A program made the position numbers and the translations under genes. Shown here one piece after another: positions 18,128 to 26,060 of a DNA stretch of 64,000 nt. The DNA lies in assembly GCF_007004625.1 (NCBI RefSeq), contig NZ_VIFV01000015.1:23484-87483 (forward strand). The letters run 5' to 3'. The DNA is from Planococcus salinarum (lineage in GTDB: Bacteria > Bacillota > Bacilli > Bacillales_A > Planococcaceae). Positions within the stretch are counted from its first letter, which is position 1. The number at the start of each line of letters is the position of its first letter. The notes beneath the pieces are model-generated. The model was given only the letters and a program-made list of their open reading frames with translations. It was not told the origin of the DNA and did no database searches.

Positions 18128-18247
18128 GAAAAGCGAAAGCGACCGCTAAGCTCTCAAAGGCATAAGACAATCTGGCGAAGTGGCGCTCTTTGGCACGCAG
18201 CCAGAGTGGCTTATAACCCGAAGAGCTGGGCCGCTGGAGCCTGGACA
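18128..18247 (+). repeat. Dispersed repeat R1, copy b1 (plus orientation)
   Basis: Full-length copy: starts GAAAAGCGAAAGCGACCG, continues with CTCTCAAAGGCATAAGAC, GGCGAAGTGGCG, CTTATAACCCGAAGAG, and ends TGGGCCGCTGGAGCCTGGACA. Confidence 0.85.
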
Positions 18248-18249
18248 CC

Positions 18250-18372
18250 GAAAAGCGACAGCGCCCGTTAAGCCCCGATAAGCGCTGGAGGGTTTACCAG
18301 GCATGGCGTCCTTTTGCCATGAATGGTAAATCCGAAGCGACTCGAGGGGCTGGGCCGCTGGAGCCTGGACAC
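18250..18372 (+). repeat. Dispersed repeat R1, copy b2 (plus orientation, tandem with b1)
   Basis: Begins GAAAAGCGACAGCGCCCGTTAAG directly after b1 and ends in the same GGGCCGCTGGAGCCTGGACA. The middle has diverged (GGTTTACCAGGC / GAATGGTAAATCC forms another hairpin). The two copies fill most of the 421-base gap between yidC and the AraC gene. Confidence 0.8.
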
Positions 18373-18401
18373 CAGAAATTCACCAGCCTGCAAAAAGCCC
18401 A

Positions 18402-18428
18402 TAAAAAAAAGGGAGAATTTCTTCTCCC
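18402..18428 (-). terminator. Terminator of the AraC-type regulator
   Basis: Minus strand: GGGAGAA, 4-base loop, TTCTCCC, then eight T. The stem starts at the stop codon. Confidence 0.85.
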
Positions 18429-19213
18429 TACTTAGCGTTCGGCAATGTATATCTGAAATAAGGAATATGCTGGCTGTCGCGGAATTGCTTCGGCGTCACC
18501 GTCGTATATTTCTTGAAAATGCGGGTGAAATAGCTTTGGTTGCAGAAATGGAATTGTTTGGAAATTTCAGAGATCCCTTTATCTGAATGGCGAAGGTAAT
18601 GCTGCGACTCTTCAACCCGGCGCACATTGAGGTATTCGACCAAAGTGATGCCTGCATGTTCACGGAAAATCCGTGACAGATGGCTTGTTGAAATGTGGAA
18701 ATGCTTGGCAACGTCTTCAACAGACAAATCGCGTTCCACTTCATCGTTAATGAACATAACGACTTTGTTTACTGTCTGATGGCCGAACGACGGCTGTTTG
18801 CGCTCTGAAATAACGGAAATGAAGAATTCGATCAGTTCGTCCGCAACGTACAGAAACTCTGAATCGTTCATGCGATTATCCACAAGTTCGATGCAGGCAT
18901 TATTGAAAGCGAAAGCTTTTTTCGGCGGCACACGCATTTCAAAAAGTTTTCGTGCCATCACTGATGAAAGAACTATGTAATAATTCCGGATTGCGCGGAT
19001 TGTATCTTTTCCGGCATGCAATGAAATCATGTCGATCAACGCACGAAGTGTCTCTTTCGCTTTTTCTTTTTCCAAATGGTGTATTTCATAGATTAATTGA
19101 GTTTCGGTTTCAAAAAACTTTTCCAGGCCATCGTATTGGTTGAGGTTTTCGCTCTCTGCCATAAAAATCTTGGAAATCGTCTCCTGAATTGTTGGTACAG
19201 CAATTATATTCAT
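18428..19213 (-). CDS. AraC-family transcriptional regulator
   Basis: Protein of about 261 residues. The C-terminal ~100 residues hold two helix-turn-helix motifs of the AraC type (DLSVEDVAKHFHISTSHLSRIFREHAG and GISEISKQFHFCNQSYFTRIFKKYTTVTPKQFRD). The N-terminal 150 residues are helical and match no sensor domain I can name. The start at 19213 follows GGGGAAAAG closely; longer in-frame starts lack a ribosome binding site. No obvious target operon is adjacent. The 283 bases upstream are AT-rich with no further gene. Confidence 0.85.
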   Translation of the reverse strand: MNIIAVPTIQETISKIFMAESENLNQYDGLEKFFETETQLIYEIHHLEKEKAKETLRALIDMISLHAGKDTIRAIRNYYIVLSSVMARKLFEMRVPPKKAFAFNNACIELVDNRMNDSEFLYVADELIEFFISVISERKQPSFGHQTVNKVVMFINDEVERDLSVEDVAKHFHISTSHLSRIFREHAGITLVEYLNVRRVEESQHYLRHSDKGISEISKQFHFCNQSYFTRIFKKYTTVTPKQFRDSQHIPYFRYTLPNAK

Positions 19214-19496
19214 CTTTTCCCCGTCTTTCTTTTTACAAGTTTTTGCATTCACTGTATTAACTATATACTGAAACAATAAATAAGGACACAGTTTTGCTTA
19301 ATAATATATAAATTTTTAAGCAATATGATCTACTACCTATGTCCCATCCGCAAATTTATCAGGAAATATATTCCCAAAATATATACTAAAGATACCGCAA
19401 TTATCGTAAAAAATCTCGCTTTTCTTCTAAAAGTAACATACTTTTAATATAACTGAAACCTGCTATGCCTCCTGCAATATAACACAATTCATTATT

Positions 19497-20402
19497 TTAC
19501 TCTTCTAATTCCTCTTTTTCCGGTGGAATAAGTGCCCGGATATGGCGTGGCAGAACTTCGATTTTGAAAGGCGTGACACACCCTTCATCTCCATCAATAT
19601 TACAAAGCAGCGGCTCTTTGGTTCTTATCACAACTTTTGTGGTGTGGATTGCTTCGACTGCGGGATCATCCTCCAGTTTCCCCCTCCACAATGCTCCCGC
19701 CATACGGACGAATCCGGCAAGCTTGGCGTGTTCCACGATATAAAGATGGAGAAGCCCATCATCCGTCAACGCCTCGGGTGCCAGTTTTTCAAAGCCACCC
19801 ACCGAGTTGGTCAAAGCCACGAGGACCAGTTTTGCATCCCCTTCCCAAACCCCATAGTCATGCTCAACTTCGAAATGCGTTTCTTCTTCTGAAGTGATCG
19901 CTTTGATCCCTTCTATGAAATAGGCGAGCGCGCCAAGTCGTGTCTTTTGTTCTGGTGTAACGGACGAAGTGGATTCCGCAACGTCACCGATCGCCAATAT
20001 ATTCATGAAATACAGATCGCCGACTTTGGCAATGTCCACGGCTTTCTCTCTGCCCACCTTCAAAGCTTCAATCGCTTCTTCGGGATCCAGGGAAATTCCG
20101 AGGGCACGGGCAAAATCATTGACGGTCCCAAGCGGGATCAAAGAAAACAAAGGTTTATGAGACTGCTCCGCAAGACCCGAAACCGCTTCATTGATTGTGC
20201 CGTCTCCGCCCATCGCCACAACAAAGTCGTATTTCTGCTCACAGGCTTCCTGTGCAAAGTTGGTGGCGTCCCTTTGTTTTTCCGTCTCTTTAGTATCGAC
20301 AATATATCCCATTTCTTTAAGTGTTTTTTCAACATTTTCTTTGTAATCGGCTGCTTTTTCTTTTCCTGCAGATGGATTCAATATGAACATAGCCTTTTTC
20401 AT
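19497..20402 (-). CDS. Diacylglycerol/lipid kinase family protein (DagK/BmrU-like)
   Basis: A 301-residue soluble lipid kinase. It has the N-terminal ILNPSAGK motif, the nucleotide motif MGGDGTINEAVSGL near residue 81, and LGTVNDFARAL. In Bacillales such enzymes phosphorylate diacylglycerol released by lipoteichoic acid synthesis (DgkB) or related lipids; which lipid this one uses is not clear. The C-terminal PRHIRALIPPEKEELEE is short and acidic. Ribosome binding site GGAGGG. It is divergent from an MFS gene, an arrangement seen for BmrU-type kinases near drug pumps. Confidence 0.9.
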   Translation of the reverse strand: MKKAMFILNPSAGKEKAADYKENVEKTLKEMGYIVDTKETEKQRDATNFAQEACEQKYDFVVAMGGDGTINEAVSGLAEQSHKPLFSLIPLGTVNDFARALGISLDPEEAIEALKVGREKAVDIAKVGDLYFMNILAIGDVAESTSSVTPEQKTRLGALAYFIEGIKAITSEEETHFEVEHDYGVWEGDAKLVLVALTNSVGGFEKLAPEALTDDGLLHLYIVEHAKLAGFVRMAGALWRGKLEDDPAVEAIHTTKVVIRTKEPLLCNIDGDEGCVTPFKIEVLPRHIRALIPPEKEELEE

Positions 20403-20457
20403 CTTTTTCCCTCCAGATGGTATAATGTATTAATTGAATTACTAACTTTTATAGCGG

Positions 20458-20482
20458 TATTCCGCAAACCAGCGCCGAAGCG
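20458..20482. repeat. Short dispersed repeat core, copy 1
   Basis: A 25-base core TATTCCGC...GCGCCGAAGCG that recurs at 33716-33740 with one difference. The GCAAA-CAGCG portion also resembles the end of the long palindrome at 62742. Confidence 0.5.
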
Positions 20483-20591
20483 ACTTATATGAATTTCGGC
20501 CTTATATCAGCTTCATTATTTCTATTTACCCTTTTATCAGCCTGTCTTAATCCATTAATTTTTCATTACTTCCAGGGAATGAGGAACACCA

Positions 20592-21719
20592 ATGCAAGTT
20601 TTCATCTACATTATCATTTTCTTTGCTTTTTTCGATCTTTTTGCCCAATTGCCGATCATCAGTCCATTTGCAATCGAGCTCCAGGCAACACCTTTTTTGA
20701 CCGGCCTCGCTGTCGGTATGTATTCGCTTTCCAATACATTCGGAAATATAGTTTCCGGTATTTTCTCTGATAGAAAAGGGCCTTTCGCGATTCTGGTTGC
20801 CGGATTGCTGCTGACAGCTTCTTTTCTCTTTACATACACGCTTGCAGAGGGGCCTTACAGCCTTCTTGCCATCCGGTTCCTGCACGGATTGGCAGCGGGG
20901 CTGATCATCCCTGCCGCATTCACCTACCTGGCTAACCGGACGGACCGGAGCCGCCGGGGAAAAGGTGCCGCTGTTTCGGGTGCTTTTGTCGGACTGGCCG
21001 CCATCATCGGACCTGCATATGGAGCAATCCTTTCCAGCCGGTCAAGCGTCCCGGAAACCATGACGGTGACGGGTCTTATGCTCCTCGTCCTTGGCCTTTT
21101 ATCTTTTTTCCTGTTAAATCGCCAGGTTATAAAGAAAGAAAAGCTTCCCCCCGAACCGCTTACTGTCGGCATGATCCTTCTGAATTCGGGGTTATTGCGG
21201 GCCTTCATGGGGGCCTTTTTCCTGATGTTTTCGCAAGGTGTACTCGCTTATATGCTTCCTCTGAAAGTTTCCGGACTGGAGTTACCCGCCCAAATGAGCG
21301 GACTGTTGCTGAGCGTATTTGGTATTGCAGCCATTCTGGTATTCCTGCTTCCGGTGAACCGTATGTTTGATAGCGTAAAACCCATCTATACATTAATAGC
21401 CGGATTCCTTATCATGGGCAGTTCGCTCTTCCTGCTAAGTGCCGTTTCCGCCGCTTTCATGCTTTACTTCAGCATGATCACCTACGGCATCGGCTTCGCA
21501 CTCTTGTTCCCTTCCATCAATTCCTTGCTGATTGATTCTACAACAGCGCGTTCGCGGGGCAAGGCCTATGGCTATTTTTATGCATTTTTTTCAATCGGTG
21601 TTGTGGCAGGTTCTTCTTTTACAGGGGCGTTGGCCCTGAGTGCTGACCGGGGATTTGTCACCAGCGGCGTGTTGCTGGTAAGTGCCGCTGCAGTTAACCT
21701 GGCCACTATCCGAAAATGA
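20592..21719 (+). CDS. MFS transporter (drug-exporter type)
   Basis: A 375-residue protein with about 12 hydrophobic segments. The loop after helix 2 has GIFSDRKGPFAIL, a variant of the MFS signature, and helix 4-5 has RFLHGLAAGLIIPAAFTYLANRTDRSRRGKGAAVSG, typical of DHA1-type exporters. FLMFSQGVLAYMLP begins the second half. The substrate is unknown. GAATGAGGAACACC precedes ATG and supplies the ribosome binding site. Divergent from the lipid kinase gene; the next gene is convergent. Confidence 0.82.
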   Translation: MQVFIYIIIFFAFFDLFAQLPIISPFAIELQATPFLTGLAVGMYSLSNTFGNIVSGIFSDRKGPFAILVAGLLLTASFLFTYTLAEGPYSLLAIRFLHGLAAGLIIPAAFTYLANRTDRSRRGKGAAVSGAFVGLAAIIGPAYGAILSSRSSVPETMTVTGLMLLVLGLLSFFLLNRQVIKKEKLPPEPLTVGMILLNSGLLRAFMGAFFLMFSQGVLAYMLPLKVSGLELPAQMSGLLLSVFGIAAILVFLLPVNRMFDSVKPIYTLIAGFLIMGSSLFLLSAVSAAFMLYFSMITYGIGFALLFPSINSLLIDSTTARSRGKAYGYFYAFFSIGVVAGSSFTGALALSADRGFVTSGVLLVSAAAVNLATIRK

Positions 21720-21721
21720 GA

Positions 21722-21752
21722 CCAAAAATAAAAGGTGGTCAATGGACCACCC
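21722..21752 (-). terminator. Terminator of the YtxH-like gene
   Basis: Minus strand: GGTGGTC, 4-base loop, GACCACC, then TTTTATTTTT, starting right at the stop codon of the minus gene. It may also help end the convergent MFS transcript. Confidence 0.8.
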
Positions 21753-21754
21753 TG

Positions 21755-22156
21755 TCAGATATTATCGGTATTTATTCTAGGTTCTGGCGTTACGGATTCG
21801 GTATCTTCCTTTTTTTCCTCGTTTGTATCATTCGGCGATAATTTCTTTTTGTCTTCTTTCTGCTGTTTTTCTTTCTGCTCTTCTTCCTGCTGTTCTTCTT
21901 CGTTGTAATATTGCACCGATGTCATTGCGCCTTCTGAAACCATTTTGTTTTCCCGTGGTTCATCCGGTTTAGATCCATCATGCGCTGTTTTCTTATCGTC
22001 TTCGAGGTTTTGAGATTCCATATATGAATTCACCTTCTCTTTCGCATTATTAAAAGCCAACGTCGCTTTTTCACGATTTTCCGGGTTTTTGAAATAAGTG
22101 TAGGCTCCTACAGCCAAACCTGCCAACAGCAGGCCTTTGCCTTTCCCTTTTGCCAT
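21755..22156 (-). CDS. YtxH-like general-stress protein
   Basis: A 133-residue protein: a glycine-rich hydrophobic N-terminal segment (GKGLLLAGLAVGAYTYF) as in YtxH-domain proteins, then an amphipathic helix (NPENREKATLAFNNAKEKVNSYME), then a long low-complexity Glu/Gln/Lys tail. YtxH of B. subtilis is a sigma-B general stress protein (known), and a sigma-B-like promoter lies 40 bases upstream here (seen). The ATG at 22156 follows AGGAG by 8 bases; a GTG three codons upstream is immediately against the ribosome binding site. The molecular role is unknown. Confidence 0.75.
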   Translation of the reverse strand: MAKGKGKGLLLAGLAVGAYTYFKNPENREKATLAFNNAKEKVNSYMESQNLEDDKKTAHDGSKPDEPRENKMVSEGAMTSVQYYNEEEQQEEEQKEKQQKEDKKKLSPNDTNEEKKEDTESVTPEPRINTDNI

Positions 22157-22195
22157 CCGATCCACTCCTCTGCGATTTAATGTCTTCTATAATAT

Positions 22196-22220
22196 ATACC
22201 CTTTTCCACCTGATTTAATC
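22196..22220 (-). promoter_or_regulatory. Putative sigma-B-type promoter for the YtxH-like gene
   Basis: Minus strand: GATTAA, 13 bases, GGGTAT; -35 at 5 of 6 and -10 at 6 of 6 against the sigma-B consensus. Confidence 0.55.
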
Positions 22221-22242
22221 TCTTTCGCATAGCATTCCATAA

Positions 22243-22695
22243 TCAGGCTTTGTCCAGCTTCATATCCAGATGGGGGATGCCGTCTTCGTCATAAACATCC
22301 GATATCGGATCGAAGCCGAATGACTGATAGAATTCCTTCAAATAGAGCTGTCCCTGCAGGCGGATTTCTTCGGACCGCCATTCTGTGAAAATAAAATCGA
22401 TGCTTCGGCGGATAAGCTCTCTGGCAAGTCCCCGGCCCCTGGCATCCGGGCTTACGATTACCCGGCCGATGGATGGCACCCCGTATTTAACTTCACCTGG
22501 AAGGAGTCTCGCATAAGCCAATATTTTGCCGTTTTCCCTGTAAGCCAAATGAACCGATTCCTGGTCCAGGTTGTCGAGTTCGGGATACGGACAATTCTGT
22601 TCAACCACAAAAACATCCACCCGCAGCTTCAGCATTTCATAAAGTTCCGCAGCAGTGAGTTCTTCGAATCTATATAGTTTCCACGTCAAATGCAT
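22243..22695 (-). CDS. elaA: GNAT acetyltransferase, ElaA family
   Basis: A 150-residue acetyl-CoA-dependent acetyltransferase. The N-terminal LTAAELYEMLKLRVDVFVVEQNCPYPELDNLD is diagnostic for ElaA, and the acetyl-CoA loop is IVSPDARGRGLARELI. The acceptor of ElaA is not established. An ATG (22695) lies only 2 bases from GGAGGG, while a TTG two codons later (22689) is better spaced, so the true start may be the TTG. Stand-alone gene, divergent from another GNAT gene. Confidence 0.88.
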   Translation of the reverse strand: MHLTWKLYRFEELTAAELYEMLKLRVDVFVVEQNCPYPELDNLDQESVHLAYRENGKILAYARLLPGEVKYGVPSIGRVIVSPDARGRGLARELIRRSIDFIFTEWRSEEIRLQGQLYLKEFYQSFGFDPISDVYDEDGIPHLDMKLDKA

Positions 22696-22783
22696 TCCCT
22701 CCTTTAGTCTCTATTATTCCACATCAGTGGCTATTCATGGGGAATTTTGATATGATGACGAAAAGAATTTCAGAGGTGATTGC

Positions 22784-23275
22784 ATGATTCGTACAGGTAC
22801 TGCCCAAGATATAACGGCTGTTCAGGAAATTGCCCAGATCAGCTGGACTGACACTTACCAAGACATTATCCCTGTGAATATACAACAGAATTTCCTAGAT
22901 AAATCCTATTCCGTCCCAATGATGGAAATGCGCTTGAAAAAGACAATCCTGCTTTTGGCGGAACATGAAGGGCAACCCGTCGGCTTTGCCAACTTTACAA
23001 AACTCGACGACGACGGCGATGCAGAATTGATCGCCCTGTATATGAAACCCGAGCACCAACGCAACGGCTACGGCAAAAAACTGCTAGACAGCGGATTGGC
23101 TTATCTTTTGGATGGCTCGAACCTGTTTGTTTATGTGGAGAGTGAAAATCTTAAAGGCCGCAGTTTTTATGAAGCGAACGGTTTTGAATTTGTGGAAGAG
23201 TTCGAGGAATTATTCGAAGGCCATCCATTGCAGACAGCCAAATACGTGTATAATTTGAAAGCACCCGCTCTGTGA
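22784..23275 (+). CDS. GNAT family N-acetyltransferase
   Basis: A 163-residue acetyltransferase with N-terminal TAQDITAVQEIAQISWTDTY, the acetyl-CoA-binding loop MKPEHQRNGYGKKLLDSGL, and a C-terminal NLKGRSFYEANGFEFVEEF. The pattern resembles Bacillales spermidine- or peptide-type GNATs (PaiA-like N terminus), but the acceptor is not predictable. Ribosome binding site GAGGTGA. The last codons and stop are built into its terminator hairpin. Confidence 0.88.
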   Translation: MIRTGTAQDITAVQEIAQISWTDTYQDIIPVNIQQNFLDKSYSVPMMEMRLKKTILLLAEHEGQPVGFANFTKLDDDGDAELIALYMKPEHQRNGYGKKLLDSGLAYLLDGSNLFVYVESENLKGRSFYEANGFEFVEEFEELFEGHPLQTAKYVYNLKAPAL

Positions 23276-23289
23276 GCGGGTGCTTTTTT
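23258..23289 (+). terminator. Terminator of the GNAT gene, overlapping its stop codon
   Basis: AAAGCACCCGCTC / GAGCGGGTGCTTT, 13-base arms with a 3-base loop, then T7. The TGA stop straddles loop and right arm. Confidence 0.92.
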
Positions 23290-23292
23290 TAT

Positions 23293-23410
23293 TGTCCAGA
23301 CTTCAACGGCCAACTCCTCGGACTTAAGCTGTCCTTCCTATGCGGCAAAGAACGCCGCTTCGGAAGTTCATCTTATGCCTTTCGGAGCTGAACGGCCGTT
23401 TCCGCTTTTC
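23293..23410 (-). repeat. Dispersed repeat R1, copy c1 (minus orientation)
   Basis: Plus strand starts TGTCCAGACTTCAACGGCC and ends in CCGCTTTTC, the reverse complement of the R1 consensus. It has a GCGGC...GCCGC hairpin in the middle. Confidence 0.88.
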
Positions 23411-23415
23411 GGTGT

Positions 23416-23533
23416 TGTCCAGACTTCAACGGCCAACTCCTCGGACTTAAGCTGCCCTTCCTATGCGGCAAAGAACGCCGCTTCGGAAGTTCATCTTATG
23501 CCTTTCGGAGCTGAACGGGTACCGTCGCTTTTC
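23416..23533 (-). repeat. Dispersed repeat R1, copy c2 (minus orientation, tandem with c1)
   Basis: Almost identical to c1 over its whole length with a period of 123 bases, which suggests a recent duplication. It ends 5 bases before the stop of the DUF4064 gene. The rest of the gap to the previous gene is terminator. Confidence 0.88.
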
Positions 23534-23537
23534 TTGT

Positions 23538-24176
23538 TTATAACGGACGATACGGTGAATCTTCATCGCGTCGTCTGTCTTCACGGCGGATTGTATCATC
23601 CGAGCCATGAACTTCATCTTCACGATAAACTGAATCATCTGTTCTGCGGACTTTGTCATCGCGGTAGACTGTGTCATCCGTTCTATGGACATCGTCCTGG
23701 CGATAACCTGAATCGTCTTTTCGATACCGGTCTTCTTCACGCATAGGCGGCTTGCGCACGAAACACATGATTGCTGCAATATAGAAGAGAATCGATGTCA
23801 GTGATAACACACCTGCCATTAAGCCGGCCAGAATAAAGAAGATTCCTGCAAGTTGCGCACTGCGGGTTTTCTTCAAGTTAATCAGAGCGACAATCGCAAA
23901 AATAGTGCTGAGCACCAACAAAGCGACAATTGCCCAGCCAAATATACCGACACTGTCCATTACAAATTCCATAACCATCTGGGCTTCTTCAGGACTTCCC
24001 TCAAAAGCTGGATCATTCATCATTTCCTGCTGGAACTGTTCAAACTCCGAGGTTCCTTCCAAATTGTCGATACTAGTAATCAACCACGCCAATAAAATGA
24101 TTCCAATAACATTAAATACAATACCGATGATGCCCAGGACCCTTTCCCCTGTTCTGCTGATGATGCCGTCATTCAT
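23538..24176 (-). CDS. DUF4064-type membrane protein with 13-residue repeats in its tail
   Basis: A 212-residue protein with about four membrane segments (VLGIIGIVFNVIGIILLAWL; IFGWAIVALLVLSTIFAIVA; AGIFFILAGLMAGVLS and a following one) and an acidic extracellular loop, the pattern of Bacillales DUF4064 proteins. The C-terminal 60 residues are almost entirely charged and contain three tandem 13-residue units of the form YRxDxVxxxDDxV, which I do not know from the family. Function unknown. Start chosen for AAGGAGG 8 bases upstream. R1 repeats lie directly downstream. Confidence 0.75.
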   Translation of the reverse strand: MNDGIISRTGERVLGIIGIVFNVIGIILLAWLITSIDNLEGTSEFEQFQQEMMNDPAFEGSPEEAQMVMEFVMDSVGIFGWAIVALLVLSTIFAIVALINLKKTRSAQLAGIFFILAGLMAGVLSLTSILFYIAAIMCFVRKPPMREEDRYRKDDSGYRQDDVHRTDDTVYRDDKVRRTDDSVYREDEVHGSDDTIRREDRRRDEDSPYRPL

Positions 24177-24280
24177 ATTTCCTGCCTCCTTCTTATTCTG
24201 CACCCATATCATTTAATATGGTCTGCAGAAAAAAATAGTCTCATAAAAGTAGTTTCCCTAAAAAAAAAATCATAAAACAT

Positions 24281-24305
24281 GTTTATTACGCTGGGACCCG
24301 GGTAT
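24281..24305 (+). promoter_or_regulatory. Putative sigma-B-type promoter for the 32-residue peptide gene
   Basis: GTTTAT, 13 bases, GGGTAT; -35 at 5 of 6 and -10 at 6 of 6, 50 bases before the start codon. One of the best sigma-B matches in the window. Confidence 0.6.
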
Positions 24306-24354
24306 TTATTTACTAACAAACAAAATTACAAACTTTTGAGAGGGGTTCTAAAAA

Positions 24355-24453
24355 ATGGAAAAAAACTTAGAGTTCAGTCAATCAGATTTCGTGTTCGGTG
24401 TAAGTGGAGCTTCAATTTTAACTGGTATCGTTTTCCTTATGACATTCCTATAA
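24355..24453 (+). CDS. Small membrane peptide, 32 residues
   Basis: Short frame preceded by GAGAGGGG (about 10 bases from ATG) and a strong sigma-B-like promoter, followed by a tiny second frame and a terminator. The product is MEKNLEFSQSDFVFG followed by a single hydrophobic helix ending in FLMTFL, so it should sit in the membrane with the polar N terminus on one side. I recognise no family. The organisation (own promoter, own terminator, no other coding capacity) argues that it is a real gene. Confidence 0.6.
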   Translation: MEKNLEFSQSDFVFGVSGASILTGIVFLMTFL

Positions 24454-24469
24454 GAAATTGGAGGTAGTT

Positions 24470-24496
24470 ATGAAAAACTACATAACAGAACATTAG
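24470..24496 (+). other. Eight-codon mini-ORF with a strong ribosome binding site
   Basis: GGAGG lies 6 bases before an ATG that opens an eight-codon frame (MKNYITEH). The frame ends at the base of the following terminator. It could be a translated micro-peptide, a leader, or the decayed start of a gene whose body was lost. Confidence 0.35.
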
Positions 24497-24537
24497 AAAA
24501 AGCAATCCAAACCATAATGATGGCGGATTGCTTTTTT
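24497..24537 (+). terminator. Terminator of the small-peptide transcript
   Basis: AAAAAGCAATCC / GGATTGCTTTTTT arms with a 16-base loop. Confidence 0.85.
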
Positions 24538-24546
24538 GTGTTTCTG

Positions 24547-24666
24547 TGTCCAGACTCCAGTGGCCCAGCTCTTCGGGTCATAAACCAATCCAGCTACGTG
24601 GCAAAGAACGCCACTCTGCTGGCCTGTCTTATGCCTTTCAGAGCTTAACGGGCACTGTCGCTTTTC
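24547..24666 (-). repeat. Dispersed repeat R1, copy d (minus orientation)
   Basis: Plus strand begins TGTCCAGACTCCAGTGGCCC, continues with CTCTTCGGGTCATAA, a GTGGC...GCCAC hairpin and CTTATGCCTTTCAGAGC, and ends CGCTTTTC. Confidence 0.85.
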
Positions 24667-24670
24667 TAAA

Positions 24671-24952
24671 TCAGACCTTTACATCTTCATATTCGTTCGA
24701 GTCATCAAAAACGGATGCGACATACGCACAAACGGGCTCTATTTTATAATCATTTTCGCGGGCATATTGCGCCGCCCGATCCACCAGTTTTCTGGCCAGG
24801 CCCTGACGGCGCATCTCTTCCTTAACATAGGTATGTTCCACGAGCATCACATCGGCCAATTGGGTCCAGGTGATTTCCCCGATGACCGTGCCGTTCTCTT
24901 CATTGCGGAAAGCAAATTCTTCCTGTCCAAGCTCTATAAGTTTAAAGTCCAT
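24671..24952 (-). CDS. Small GNAT-fold N-acetyltransferase (YjdJ-like)
   Basis: A 93-residue minimal acetyltransferase of the Gcn5-related YjdJ/YidJ group: AFRNEENGTVIGEITWTQL, then MLVEHTYVKEEMRRQGLARKLVDRAAQYARENDYKIEPVCAYVASVF. The basic RRQGLA acetyl-CoA loop and the C-terminal PVCAYV strand are diagnostic. Members of this group are small single-domain enzymes of unknown acceptor. The gene follows the dioxygenase gene by 16 bases and is probably its operon partner. Confidence 0.85.
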   Translation of the reverse strand: MDFKLIELGQEEFAFRNEENGTVIGEITWTQLADVMLVEHTYVKEEMRRQGLARKLVDRAAQYARENDYKIEPVCAYVASVFDDSNEYEDVKV

Positions 24953-24968
24953 CTTTCAACCTCCTCAA

Positions 24969-25940
24969 TTATTGCTTATTGATATTCAACGGGCGCAGTG
25001 ATGCTTCTATTTCAGCTCGTTTCGGTTCCAAAAATGGCGGCAAGGCCAATTTCTCCCCTAAGCTTTCAAGTGGTTCATCTGTCGCGAAACCCGGTTCATC
25101 CGTGGATAATTCAAAAAGAATGCCGTTCGGATCGCGGAAATAGATGGCTTTAAAATAATACCGGTCCACTTCTCCGGAAGTCATGAATCCATTTTCACGA
25201 AGGTAATGATTCCACCTGCTGTAGTCTTCGAAAGTCTTGACGCGGAATGCGACGTGGTGCACACTTCCGCGTCCCGGGCGTTCCGGCGGAAGATCCGGAC
25301 GTTCCTCTACATGTACTTCGCCGGCCGGACCACCTTTTCCTGTCGAATAGACAAAAATATCTTCCATTCCTTCGATCTCGGAGGGATAGCTGCCAATAAA
25401 TTCAAAGCCCATAATCTCAGTTAAGACCGCGGCAGTCCGGTCTTTTTTACGGACCGTCAGTTGCACATTGCCTAAACCGACAATCGCATTTTCTTCCGGA
25501 ATCCCGGCTTTGGTCCAAGGAATACCATATTCAATGCCGGTTCCATCATCAACAGTCAGCATCAGGCGGGAGCCCTCAAAGTCCTCGAAAGCCAACGTCC
25601 GGCGATCGAATCGCGTACGGATTTCACCGTGCGGCACCTGAAACTCATCAAAACGTTCGAGCCAATACTGCAAAGCTTCCTCGCTCCTTACCCGAAATGA
25701 TGTATTGCTGATGCTTGAAACGCCCGGATACGTCCGGCCTGCCATTGGAATATCGAAATATGTCATGTCAGTTCCCGGTGTCCCGACAGCATCTGCATAG
25801 AATAAATGATAGGATGACGTCGAATCCTGGTTGACGCTTTTCTTCACAAGCCGCATGCCAAGGATTCGTGTAAAGAAATCATGGTTTTTATCCGCATTGG
25901 CGCTTATCGCGGACACGTGGTGAATGCCTTCCAATTTCAT
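24969..25940 (-). CDS. Ring-cleaving dioxygenase of the VOC superfamily (MhqO/MhqE-like)
   Basis: A 323-residue protein with two vicinal-oxygen-chelate halves: GIHHVSAISANADKNHDFFTRILGMRLVKK at the N terminus and GSVHHVAFRVKTFEDYSRWNHYL in the second half. His of GIHH, His of VHHVAF and a C-terminal Glu (GILFELSTDEPG) form the usual metal triad. MhqO and MhqE of B. subtilis belong to the MhqR quinone/catechol stress regulon (known), so a role in quinone detoxification is likely (inference). The ATG at 25940 follows GGGAGG by 10 bases; a TTG at 25946 is also possible. No MhqR-like operator was recognised. Confidence 0.88.
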   Translation of the reverse strand: MKLEGIHHVSAISANADKNHDFFTRILGMRLVKKSVNQDSTSSYHLFYADAVGTPGTDMTYFDIPMAGRTYPGVSSISNTSFRVRSEEALQYWLERFDEFQVPHGEIRTRFDRRTLAFEDFEGSRLMLTVDDGTGIEYGIPWTKAGIPEENAIVGLGNVQLTVRKKDRTAAVLTEIMGFEFIGSYPSEIEGMEDIFVYSTGKGGPAGEVHVEERPDLPPERPGRGSVHHVAFRVKTFEDYSRWNHYLRENGFMTSGEVDRYYFKAIYFRDPNGILFELSTDEPGFATDEPLESLGEKLALPPFLEPKRAEIEASLRPLNINKQ

Positions 25941-26060
25941 AATCAAAATGCCTCCCTTGATTATCTTTAATTCGAGATATTAAGTAAATAATAACATCCC
26001 ACAGTAGCCACAGCAAGGAAATGGCTTAAGCTAAGGAATCGGTATCTAAACGGAAATTTT

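Noticed and set aside
23293..23533. Tandem ~120-bp repeat taken at first as a CRISPR-like array
   Set aside because: The units are about 118 bases long with a period of 123, contain no short direct repeat/unique spacer alternation and belong to the dispersed R1 family found singly elsewhere.
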